NCBI GenBank assembly: GCA_902537425.1
Contig: CACBBD010000007.1
Location: forward strand, 1 to 64,000
Reading direction: 5' to 3'
DNA: 64,000 nucleotides
Source of the DNA: an uncultured SAR86 cluster bacterium
GTDB taxonomy: Bacteria; Pseudomonadota; Gammaproteobacteria; Magnimaribacterales; Magnimaribacteraceae
Part shown: one piece after another, positions 9,033-18,043 of the stretch
How the letters are laid out: every line of letters begins with the position of its first letter
Position numbering within the stretch: position 1 is the stretch's first letter
Notes under the pieces: generated by a model
What the model saw: the letters and a program-made list of their open reading frames with translations, nothing else
Databases searched by the model: none
What the model was told of the DNA's origin: nothing
Program-made: the position numbers and the translations under genes

Positions 9033-10520
9033 TTAGAAATAACCTTCCTTTTTCTTTTGTTCCATTGAACTATCTTCATCTTGATCAATTAATCTCCCAC
9101 TCCTCTCTGTGGTATTTGATTCTATTAGTTCTAATAAAATTGCAGGCAGGTCTTTGGCGGAGGACTCGATAGCAGCAGTTAAAGGATAACAGCCTAACGT
9201 TCTAAATCTAATTTCTTTCATTTCAAGCTCTTCTCCCTCTAACAATTGAAAACGATCGTCATCAACCATTAGGAAACAATCCTCTCTTTTTACAACTGGT
9301 CGGACCGACGAAAAATATAAAGGTACGATATCTATATCTTCTCTATATATATATTGCCATATATCTAGCTCAGTCCAATTTGATAAAGGGAATACCCTAG
9401 CACTTTCCTCTTGCATTTTTTTACAATTATAAAGGTGCCATAACTCAGGTTTTTGGCTCTTTGGATCCCATATATGATTTCTAGATCTAAATGATAGAAC
9501 TCTTTCTTTAGCTCTGCTCTTTTCTTCATCCCGTCTTGCGCCACCAAAAATAAAATCAAACTTATAATGATCTAGAGCTTGCTTGAGTGCCTCAGTCTTC
9601 ATAATTTCTGTATGGATTTTACTTCCGTGATCAAAAGGATTGATACCTTTCTCAACACCTTCTTCATTCTTATAAACAAGAAGATCCAAGTCGAAAGTCT
9701 CTTGAACCCAATTTCGGTATTCATACATTTCCTGAAACTTCCAGCCAGTATCTACATGTAGTATTGGAAAAGGTACTTTTGATGGATAGAAAGCCTTTCT
9801 CGCCAAATGAAGCATTACTGCACTATCTTTACCCATTGAATACAACATAGCTGGATTTGAAGCTTCTGCAAATACCTCCCGAAATAAATGAATTGACTCT
9901 GATTCTAAAAGGTCTAAATGGCTTAAATTATTTTTTATCATAAGATTATTATTTTCTTTTTTTTGGACTGAGGGTTCGGTTTTAAGAGTTTTTGGATTTA
10001 GAAAAGCTCCGCAGGGTAAGACTATAATGTGTTTATCTAGCACGATCTGTTCACTTTTATATAAAGTCAAAATTTCTTTGAAAATTAAATAAAGCTCGAG
10101 ATTAGGCCAAATTAATAAATTATTTCCTATAAGCTTGCTTAAAGCCTTTATAGCTAAAAGCCATTCCTCTGATGAGGGAGAAGGGTGAATTGGTATCCAG
10201 TACCTTTTTCCTCGTTTATCTTGTAGATAGATAATCTTTGAATCCTCTAAATGATACAAAGTCCCATTCAAGGAGGTAAATCTTTTCTTTTTCGCTAAAT
10301 TATCCCAGTATTCTTTTACATGGCTAATAATAGTTAGAGAGGTTAAATTTTTGTCTATGTAATTTGGCAAAAATTTAGAAGATAAGATTTTGCGTTCAAA
10401 GGTTTTCTTGCTGAATTTATAATCTTTTATGGAATTATAAGCGCTAGTTATATCCCAAGCATGGATGATTTCTCCTTTTTTATGTTTAAAAAAACTTGAT
10501 ATTTTGTCAACCGCAACCAT
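9033..10520 (-). CDS. cysD: Sulfate adenylyltransferase subunit 2 (CysD) with about 190-aa N-terminal extension of unknown function
   Basis: Residues from about 194 ([53 protein letters not shown]...) are canonical CysD; the preceding ~193 aa in the same open frame have no recognised homology. Confidence 0.9.
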   Translation of the reverse strand: MVAVDKISSFFKHKKGEIIHAWDITSAYNSIKDYKFSKKTFERKILSSKFLPNYIDKNLTSLTIISHVKEYWDNLAKKKRFTSLNGTLYHLEDSKIIYLQDKRGKRYWIPIHPSPSSEEWLLAIKALSKLIGNNLLIWPNLELYLIFKEILTLYKSEQIVLDKHIIVLPCGAFLNPKTLKTEPSVQKKENNNLMIKNNLSHLDLLESESIHLFREVFAEASNPAMLYSMGKDSAVMLHLARKAFYPSKVPFPILHVDTGWKFQEMYEYRNWVQETFDLDLLVYKNEEGVEKGINPFDHGSKIHTEIMKTEALKQALDHYKFDFIFGGARRDEEKSRAKERVLSFRSRNHIWDPKSQKPELWHLYNCKKMQEESARVFPLSNWTELDIWQYIYREDIDIVPLYFSSVRPVVKREDCFLMVDDDRFQLLEGEELEMKEIRFRTLGCYPLTAAIESSAKDLPAILLELIESNTTERSGRLIDQDEDSSMEQKKKEGYF

Positions 10521-10662
10521 ATGTCTTAAAATTCATATATTATATATTTTCAGAAATTTTTAACTTACAAAAATTGAAAATTGTATTATAAGACAAAATT
10601 AAACAATCTTCCTTTGTTAGTTGTATTGGATATTAATAAAATTTAAAAAAGCGCAGAGTGAG

Positions 10663-11196
10663 CTAAATTTTGTTAGAGTAAGACCTCAAATAATCAAATA
10701 AACTATAAACAGATAGAAAGGAAGCCAGCCAAAACAGGAAGACAGTAATAGAGTAGAAGGTATCCAAAAAATTTGGTGATACAATCAAGAAAGACAAGGC
10801 TGTTATCTGGCTTGTGGTCTTGAATTTACCTATTAAACTAACTTTAAAATTAGAAAAATTAGAATTTTCTGCAACAAATTGTCTAAATGAAGAAATAATT
10901 AATTCTCTGGCAATAATAATTATGGAGGGTATTATCAAAGCATCTCGGTCACCAAATGACATTAGAAATAGTATAGTAATGCATATCAGTAACTTGTCTG
11001 CAATTAAATCCAATAGCCCCCCCAAATCACTTGTAGTTCCTGTTTTTCTAGCCAAATATCCATCTAAATGATCTGTCAAGCCTGCAACAATAAATATAAA
11101 TAAAGCTATCCAATTTGATAGTTCTGATGTAGGTGATACTAAAATTAAAACTGGAAATATAAGAACTATTCTCAAGATTGTTATGTAATTTGCCAT
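10663..11196 (-). CDS. pgsA: CDP-diacylglycerol--glycerol-3-phosphate 3-phosphatidyltransferase
   Basis: CDP-alcohol phosphatidyltransferase motif LTDHLDGYLARKTGTTSDLGGLLDLIADKL; next to uvrC. Confidence 0.93.
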   Translation of the reverse strand: MANYITILRIVLIFPVLILVSPTSELSNWIALFIFIVAGLTDHLDGYLARKTGTTSDLGGLLDLIADKLLICITILFLMSFGDRDALIIPSIIIIARELIISSFRQFVAENSNFSNFKVSLIGKFKTTSQITALSFLIVSPNFLDTFYSITVFLFWLASFLSVYSLFDYLRSYSNKI

Positions 11197-11198
11197 TC

Positions 11199-13040
11199 TT
11201 ATTGGTTGTGCAATTGTCTAAATATTGACTCAGCAGTATTCTTGCCGATTCCCTCTACTTCAGATAAATCCTCTACGCTTGCTCTTTTAATCTGCTCTAG
11301 GGATCCAAAGTAGCGTAATAGTACCTTCTTTCTAACACTTCCTACGCCTGATAACTCATCTAGAGAAGAATGGATTGCAGTTTTTCTCATTTTTTTCTTC
11401 TGATTTAATAATGCATATCTATGGGTCTCATCTCTAATTTCTTGAATGAACTGATGAAAAATAGCGGCCTCTTTAACCTTTATACTTTTACCATTCGAAA
11501 GGTGTATAGTATCAAAATTCGCTTTTCTTCTAACGCCTTTTGAAATTGAAATGACATTGACTTCATGAATATCATAAGCATGAAAAACTTGTACAACCTG
11601 TTTGAGGTGTGTCTTACCGCCGTCAATGATAATAAGTCCAGGTAACTCTTTTGTTTTAACTCCAGAAAACCTCCTCTCAATTAATTCTGTCATAGATCCG
11701 ATATCGTTTCCCCAATTAGGCTTACTGATATTGTATGTTCTATATAAATTACGGGCCTTCCCGCGTGCCGTGTACACAACACAACCTGCCACTGCATTCT
11801 TACCTGCATGATGGCTAATATCATAGGATTCTATTAGCGCTAAATCGTTTTGTAATTGCAGGCCCTCTTTTAATTCTTTGAATTTGACATCTATACCTTT
11901 ATCAAACCTATTTTTTCTTAAAACATATTCAGTATTCGCCTTACAGGCATCCAAGAGACCTTTATCTTTCTTTCCAGGCTTGGTAATGATCGAGATTTTG
12001 CGCGAAAACTCTGAAGATAAAGCCTTCTCTAATAGCACTTTATTCTCTAATTTTTGGTTTATAACAAGAAAATCTGGACAATCATTATTATTTAAATATC
12101 TATGGGTAATGAAATTTCCTAAGGTATCTGTTTCATCAAAACCTTCTATTTGTAAATAATTTTTATGCCCTGTAACCCATCCTTGATTAACTGAAGTTAC
12201 GCCAACTTTTATTTGATTTGAAGAAGAAGAAACATAAATAGCATCTCTGCTTTTGTTAAAGCCAGCAATGCTCTGAGATCTTTGTATATCTCTTAAAGAA
12301 GAAATTCTATCCCTGTATATTGCTGCTTTTTCATAATCTTTAGCTTGAGAAAATTTATCCATAGAGATATAGAAATTATTAACTAAATCTTCAGATTTTC
12401 CTTCCAATAATAATTCTGCTCTTTTAACCTCTAACAAATACTCATCTTTACCTATAAGGCCTATACAAGGGGCCGAACATCTTCCTATTTCGTACTGAAG
12501 GCAAGGTCTAGTTCGGTTTTTAAAGTATGCATCAGAACAATTTCTCAATTTAAAAGTTTTTTGGACAAGCTTCAGAGCATCCCTTACCGCATAAGAATTC
12601 GGAAAAGGACCAAAAAACTTTCCATTCTCTAACTTTTTTCCTAAGAAGGATTTAGCAGCAGGAAACTTTTTTTTTGATTCAATTTTTATCCATGGATATC
12701 CTTTATCGTCCTTGAATTGAACATTAAATTTGGGTTTAAATTCTTTTATTAAAAATTGTTCATGGAGTAGCGACTCTAGCTCAGTATTCGTTAAAACAAA
12801 ATCAATAAATTTTGCCTGCTCAAGTAGTTTTATTATCTTTTTTGTTCTTGAAGATTGTCTGAAGTATGACGCAACTCTATTTTTTAGTACTTTAGCTTTT
12901 CCTATATAAATAGGATTGTTGTATTTGTCTAAAAATTTATAAACACCAGGAGATTTTGGCACCTCTTTAATAAAATCTTTTATTTCCCTTTCAAGGACGG
13001 GTATCAGATAGGGAGATATAGAAGTAATCTTATGTTCCAT
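11199..13040 (-). CDS. uvrC: Excinuclease ABC subunit C
   Basis: PKSPGVYKFLDKYNNPIYIGKAKVLKNRVASYF GIY-YIG domain; C-terminal HhH motifs. Confidence 0.96.
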   Translation of the reverse strand: MEHKITSISPYLIPVLEREIKDFIKEVPKSPGVYKFLDKYNNPIYIGKAKVLKNRVASYFRQSSRTKKIIKLLEQAKFIDFVLTNTELESLLHEQFLIKEFKPKFNVQFKDDKGYPWIKIESKKKFPAAKSFLGKKLENGKFFGPFPNSYAVRDALKLVQKTFKLRNCSDAYFKNRTRPCLQYEIGRCSAPCIGLIGKDEYLLEVKRAELLLEGKSEDLVNNFYISMDKFSQAKDYEKAAIYRDRISSLRDIQRSQSIAGFNKSRDAIYVSSSSNQIKVGVTSVNQGWVTGHKNYLQIEGFDETDTLGNFITHRYLNNNDCPDFLVINQKLENKVLLEKALSSEFSRKISIITKPGKKDKGLLDACKANTEYVLRKNRFDKGIDVKFKELKEGLQLQNDLALIESYDISHHAGKNAVAGCVVYTARGKARNLYRTYNISKPNWGNDIGSMTELIERRFSGVKTKELPGLIIIDGGKTHLKQVVQVFHAYDIHEVNVISISKGVRRKANFDTIHLSNGKSIKVKEAAIFHQFIQEIRDETHRYALLNQKKKMRKTAIHSSLDELSGVGSVRKKVLLRYFGSLEQIKRASVEDLSEVEGIGKNTAESIFRQLHNQ

Positions 13041-13054
13041 ATACAGATTATAAA

Positions 13055-14539
13055 CTAGGATTTGGGAAGAAAAATTTGAGAAAAATAATCTTTCAAAAAC
13101 TCTTTATTGCTTTTCGCTTCCAAAGCTAATTTCTTTCCTAGTTGTACACCCCATTGATCAAATGGGTCTATTCCGAGAATAGAAGCTTCTATAAAAACTT
13201 TGTGTTCATAAATAGCCAACAAAAATCCTAAGCTCTTAAGATCTAGAGAGTTTAGCTTTAAAACAGAACAAGGATTATTTCCTTTTACTGATTTGTAAGG
13301 TTGTTGCTTGTCTTCCTTGCCATAACTCATGGCTAGTACTTGAGATAGTAGCATTTCGTATGAATCTAGAGTCACTTTTTCTCCATCATCTAACCCAATA
13401 AAATCACAAGAAGTTTCAGTCTTGCCTTGCATAAGCCACTGAAAAGTTGAATGTTGAGATTCAATACCATAGCCTCCCCAAATTAAGGGAGAAGTTGAGA
13501 AAGGAGATTCTTGTGATTGGAAATTTATAGATTTTCCATTACTCTCCATGGACATTTGGGCGATATAGTTTGATAGTGATCGTAATCTGAAGTTGTAGGT
13601 GAAAATACCATGATTATTTATGTTTAGTGCACTTGTATTCCATACACTCAAAAGTGCCATTATTACTGGGATATTAGAGTCCCATGAAGTTGAATTTGTA
13701 TGCCTATCAGCAAGACGTGCCCCTTCAAGCAAATCAAGATAGGAACTAAAGTTAGAATTTATAAAAGCTGGTAGGCTTATAGATGACCAGATAGAAAATC
13801 TTCCTCCTAAAGAATCCAATAATAAAAATTGATTGCTTTCTTTTATGCCAAATGAATTCATTGCATGAGCATTAGCTGATATGCCATAAAGATGATCTTG
13901 GAACTCAATGTCAGGATTTTCTTCAAACCAAGATTTGAGGTGTTCTAAATTTTTTATAATTTCAGGGGTTTCAAAAGATTTTGAAGATACAAAAACCAAA
14001 GTTTCATGTTGTCTACAATTTCTTAGAACAGCATTTATCTCTAAAAGATCATAACTGGAGCAGTAGAAGATATTTACTGGCCCGTCAAGAGATTGAAATT
14101 CACTTAACAACTCTGGACCTAATCTAGATCCTCCTATACTTAGGCAAACTAAATTCTTGAATTTTGAATGAATTTTTTTTTGTTTCAAAAATTTTTTGAT
14201 TTTCTCTCTTTCAAAAGTTATCAGTTGGAAATTCTCAGCTGGAGTCTTATTTCTATAATGAGTATGAGACACTAATCTATCTTCAGATGGATTGTTAAAC
14301 TGACCATCAAATAATGCCTTGAGTGAATCGCTTAAATTTATCTGATCTGGTATCTTAAACAGATAATCAAAAATATGATTAGATATTCGTTGTTTCGAAA
14401 AATCAAAATCTAATAAATCATGTTTGACGTTCATTTCAACAAGCTCATTACGATTATGTAACTCAGAGATATGAACATTTTTGATATCCTTACTAAGAGT
14501 CAATAATTTGGTGTGGATATCTTTCCTAATCTCATTCAT
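13055..14539 (-). CDS. pgi: Glucose-6-phosphate isomerase
   Basis: SIGGSRLGPELL, SSKSFETPEI, LDSLGGRFSIWSSISLPA, GIDPFDQWGVQLGK motifs. Confidence 0.95.
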   Translation of the reverse strand: MNEIRKDIHTKLLTLSKDIKNVHISELHNRNELVEMNVKHDLLDFDFSKQRISNHIFDYLFKIPDQINLSDSLKALFDGQFNNPSEDRLVSHTHYRNKTPAENFQLITFEREKIKKFLKQKKIHSKFKNLVCLSIGGSRLGPELLSEFQSLDGPVNIFYCSSYDLLEINAVLRNCRQHETLVFVSSKSFETPEIIKNLEHLKSWFEENPDIEFQDHLYGISANAHAMNSFGIKESNQFLLLDSLGGRFSIWSSISLPAFINSNFSSYLDLLEGARLADRHTNSTSWDSNIPVIMALLSVWNTSALNINNHGIFTYNFRLRSLSNYIAQMSMESNGKSINFQSQESPFSTSPLIWGGYGIESQHSTFQWLMQGKTETSCDFIGLDDGEKVTLDSYEMLLSQVLAMSYGKEDKQQPYKSVKGNNPCSVLKLNSLDLKSLGFLLAIYEHKVFIEASILGIDPFDQWGVQLGKKLALEAKSNKEFLKDYFSQIFLPKS

Positions 14540-14759
14540 CTTTATGTTTTTTCTTGGAGGAAAAATATATCAACTCCAGAATAATAGTGATGATCATTCC
14601 AAAACATAAGGCATATAAAACTAAGCTTCCTAAATGAAAATCTATTTCAATGAAAAAAAGATCAAAATTTACGACAGAGTTATTAAGATTGAGAAGCACG
14701 AGAGAGTAGGTTGCCAATATAGTGATAACAATTAGTAATAGAATAATAGAAAAGCCCAT
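14532..14759 (-). CDS. lapA: LapA-domain small inner-membrane protein
   Basis: Two TM helices, 75 aa, LLNLNNSVVNFDLFFIEIDFHLGSLVLYALCFGMII typical of LapA/YciS; downstream of rpsA-ihfB. Confidence 0.7.
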   Translation of the reverse strand: MGFSIILLLIVITILATYSLVLLNLNNSVVNFDLFFIEIDFHLGSLVLYALCFGMIITIILELIYFSSKKKHKDE

Positions 14760-14762
14760 TTC

Positions 14763-15374
14763 TTATTCTTTAGTCAACCAACCTTTCTCTAATAAAGAAT
14801 CTTCAATATATTGAAGTAAGGCGTGCCCTGCAGTTATATGACTTTCTTGAATTCGGGCTGTTATTTTACTGGGAGCAACGAAGGCCAAGTCACAATAAGA
14901 GAGTGCCTCGCCTCCTCCATTTCCTAGAAAACCTAAAGAAAAAATACCTCTCTCTCTAGCTAACTTAAGAGTTTCAATAATATTTTTTGAATTGCCTGAT
15001 GTTGAAATTGCTAAAAGTATGTCGTCTGTGGAAGAGAGAGAAGAAAAAACCCTTTTAAAAATGTCGTCAGGACCATAATCATTTATACATGCAGTTAGCG
15101 TAGAGGTATCTTGCACTAAAGAGAGGGCAGGAATACTTTGTCTGTTAACATCGGATGTTAATCTTACTAAGAACTCTGCTGCTAAATGTTGAGCATCTGC
15201 AGCTGATCCACCGTTACCGCATAAAAGCAATTTGCCTCCATTAGAGATTGATTCAGTAATGATATCTCCAGCCTCTATCAAAACTTCATACAATCCATTG
15301 TCAATAATCTGCTGTTTTACAGATATAGATCCTTGAAAAGTTTGAACTATTTTATTTTTAATACCCTCTGACAT
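14763..15374 (-). CDS. gmhA: Phosphoheptose isomerase GmhA/DiaA family SIS protein
   Basis: LCGNGGSAADAQHLAAEFLVRL, STSGNSKNIIETLKLAR, ARIQESHI motifs. Confidence 0.8.
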   Translation of the reverse strand: MSEGIKNKIVQTFQGSISVKQQIIDNGLYEVLIEAGDIITESISNGGKLLLCGNGGSAADAQHLAAEFLVRLTSDVNRQSIPALSLVQDTSTLTACINDYGPDDIFKRVFSSLSSTDDILLAISTSGNSKNIIETLKLARERGIFSLGFLGNGGGEALSYCDLAFVAPSKITARIQESHITAGHALLQYIEDSLLEKGWLTKE

Positions 15375-15415
15375 TTATCCCACTCCAGTTCAGGATACTA
15401 TACATCGCTTCTTTT

Positions 15416-15694
15416 TTATTTGTTTAAAGATTCCTTTAGATGCTTAGAAGCCCTGAAGTAAGGATGATGTTTCGGATTAACTTGAACTGTAGTTCCAGTT
15501 TTAGGATTTCTTGATATTCTCTGTTCTCTTGACCTGACCGAAAAAGTACCAAAATTTCTTATTTCCACCCTATTTCCAACAGAAAGAATATTAGAAATCA
15601 AACTTACTATTATATTTGTAGTCTGACGAATGTCGTCTTCATTGAGATAATCTTGTCTATCTGATATTTTTTTTATTAAATTAGATTTATTCAT
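15416..15694 (-). CDS. ihfB: Integration host factor subunit beta
   Basis: MNKSNLIKKISDRQ...VEIRNFGTFSVRSREQRISRNPKTGTTVQVNPKHHPYFRASKHLKE; HU/IHF signature. Internal ATG preferred to the ORF start at 15739. Confidence 0.93.
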   Translation of the reverse strand: MNKSNLIKKISDRQDYLNEDDIRQTTNIIVSLISNILSVGNRVEIRNFGTFSVRSREQRISRNPKTGTTVQVNPKHHPYFRASKHLKESLNK

Positions 15695-17372
15695 TATCTT
15701 TACCGGAGTCTTGCATTTCAGCCTTAATAAGATCTCCAATATTAGACTTCGTGGCTTCTTCTATCTCCTTGTTTTTAAGAGCATTATCTTTCAGCGCACT
15801 CTTTTCTTCTTGTTTTTCCAAGGCCCTTAAAGAAAGTATAATTTCTCTCTCCTTTCTATTGATATTGGCTATGACAACATCAATTTCAGCACCCTCTTCT
15901 AATGGTATTTCAGACATAGAATTTATATAGTCTTTCATAGGCAAGTAACCTCTAACGCCTTCACTAAGCTCAAGATCCACCCTATCTTCTGTAGTTCCGA
16001 TAATCTTGGCATTTACTCTTGAACCTTTTTTATTAGTATCCGCATAATCTCCAAAACTATCAGATATTAATTGTTTCATTCCTAGAGATATTCTTTCTCT
16101 GTCAGCTTCTATAGAAAGAACTATTGCCTCAACTATATCTCCCTTATTTAGGGACCTAACTGATTCTTCACTTTCATCCCAAGAGATATCAGAAAGATGA
16201 ACTAAACCATCTATTCCACCATCGAGTTCAATGAAGACTCCAAAGTCTGTAATAGATTTAATTGAACCTGAAATTCTGTCGCCTTCTACATGAGTATGTT
16301 CAAAAACTTGCCATGGATTTTCACTTAACTGCTTTAATCCCAATGAGATTCTTCTCTTTTCTTCGTCAACCTCTAGAATCATTACCTCTACCTGGTCTTT
16401 CAATTGAACAACTTTGGAAGGATGTATATTTTTGTTAGTCCAATCTATTTCTGAAACATGAACCAGTCCCTCGACTCCTTGCTCTATCTCTGCGAAGAAA
16501 CCGTAGTCAGTAAGGTTTGTTACATTAGCCATCACAGAAGTATTTATTGGGAACTTAGATTCTATGCCAATCCAAGGATCATCTATTAATTGCTTCATAC
16601 CGAGAGAAACCTTCTTCTGTTCAGCATCGTATTTGATTATTTTTACATCCAGCTTTTCTCCAATCTTGATTGCCTCGGATGGATGATTGATTCTACTCCA
16701 TGAAATATCTGTAATGTGCAGAAGTCCATCTATTCCACCCAAGTCAACAAAGGCTCCATAATCTGTTAAGTTCTTGACAATTCCTTTAATCACTTGACCT
16801 TCAGCTAAAGTTGCAAGCAGTTTCTCTCTTTCTTCAGAGTTGGCTTCTTGCAGAACTGCCTTTCTAGAGAGAACAACATTATTTTTATCTTTGTCTAATT
16901 TGATAACCTTAAATTCTTCGTAATTACCAACAAGGTGCTCTAAATCTTTTGTGGGGATAACTTCAGCTAAAGATCCTGGTAAAAAAGCCTTAATACCTTG
17001 AACATCTACAGTCATCCCTCCTTTTACAGAACCAGTGATGAGGCCCTTAAGGGTGGATTCTTTTGCTAAGCAGTCTTCTATTCTCTTCCAAACCTCTTGC
17101 TTGATGGCTTTTTCTCTTGAAACACGAGTATTTCCATGCCCATCTTCAATTGCCTCAAGGGTTAATTGCACTTCATCTCCTATGTTGAGTTCTAGCTCTC
17201 CTGATTCATTATAAAATTCAGATACTTGCACAACTGCTTCAGATTTTAATCCCACATGAACAACTACATGGTTATCTAATATATCTATAACAATTCCAGT
17301 CACTAGACTGCCCTGTTTCATAATTACTGTACTTAAATTCTCATCTAATAGTTGTTCAAAGCTTGCTGCCAT
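15687..17372 (-). CDS. rpsA: 30S ribosomal protein S1
   Basis: Six S1 repeats (GAFVDLGGIDGLLHITDISW, GFFAEIEQGVEGLVHVSEIDW, GVFIELDGGIDGLVHLSDISW). Confidence 0.97.
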   Translation of the reverse strand: MAASFEQLLDENLSTVIMKQGSLVTGIVIDILDNHVVVHVGLKSEAVVQVSEFYNESGELELNIGDEVQLTLEAIEDGHGNTRVSREKAIKQEVWKRIEDCLAKESTLKGLITGSVKGGMTVDVQGIKAFLPGSLAEVIPTKDLEHLVGNYEEFKVIKLDKDKNNVVLSRKAVLQEANSEEREKLLATLAEGQVIKGIVKNLTDYGAFVDLGGIDGLLHITDISWSRINHPSEAIKIGEKLDVKIIKYDAEQKKVSLGMKQLIDDPWIGIESKFPINTSVMANVTNLTDYGFFAEIEQGVEGLVHVSEIDWTNKNIHPSKVVQLKDQVEVMILEVDEEKRRISLGLKQLSENPWQVFEHTHVEGDRISGSIKSITDFGVFIELDGGIDGLVHLSDISWDESEESVRSLNKGDIVEAIVLSIEADRERISLGMKQLISDSFGDYADTNKKGSRVNAKIIGTTEDRVDLELSEGVRGYLPMKDYINSMSEIPLEEGAEIDVVIANINRKEREIILSLRALEKQEEKSALKDNALKNKEIEEATKSNIGDLIKAEMQDSGKDNE

Positions 17373-17380
17373 AATTTTAT

Positions 17381-18043
17381 TTAAAGGTAAGTTTTTATTT
17401 CCTCCACCACTCCTTTAGGGTTTAAATTGCTTGTATCAATTAACACAGAGTCTTCGGCGGGAATTAAAGGTGAATGTTCTCTCTCCATATCTTTACGGTC
17501 CCTATCCTCTAACTCTCGTAAAAGGGAACGCATGTTAACCTCCAAACCCTGTCTTTTCAACTGTGTTTGTCTTCTTTTAGCTCTTTCTTCTACTGAAGCA
17601 GTCAGATAGATTTTATATTTTGCATCAGAAAATATAACAGTACCCATGTCTCTTCCATCTGCAATCAAACCAGGTAACTTCATAAAATCTCTTTGACAGG
17701 GTTTAATAAACTCTCTTATTACCGGTTCTGCAGCTAAAGTAGAAGTTAATTTAGCCATCTCCTCTGTTCTTACTATCGATGTAATATCTTCGTTTTCAAA
17801 CATGACTTTCACGGGCTCACCCGGTATTCCTGGATCAAATGACACTTTAAATCTCTCTTTTAGTATATTTTGATTTTCTTCGAAATTTTCCAAATTAATA
17901 GTATTTTCCTTCATAAAATAAGCCAATGTTCGGTATAAAGCTCCGCTATCTAAAATATTCCAGTTCAGTTCAAGTGCAAGCATCTGGGCAATTGTTCCCT
18001 TACCAGCACCACTTGGACCATCTATTGTTATAACTGGTATCAT
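17381..18043 (-). CDS. cmk: Cytidylate kinase
   Basis: ITIDGPSGAGKGTIAQMLA; DGRDMGTVIF; between aroA and rpsA. Confidence 0.96.
   Translation of the reverse strand: MIPVITIDGPSGAGKGTIAQMLALELNWNILDSGALYRTLAYFMKENTINLENFEENQNILKERFKVSFDPGIPGEPVKVMFENEDITSIVRTEEMAKLTSTLAAEPVIREFIKPCQRDFMKLPGLIADGRDMGTVIFSDAKYKIYLTASVEERAKRRQTQLKRQGLEVNMRSLLRELEDRDRKDMEREHSPLIPAEDSVLIDTSNLNPKGVVEEIKTYL

Noticed and set aside
9033-9088. 56-bp overlap between cysD and cysNC reading frames as a possible regulatory overlap
   Set aside because: The overlap comes from the longest-ORF start; ATG at 9022 with AAAGG upstream is a better cysNC start and removes the overlap.
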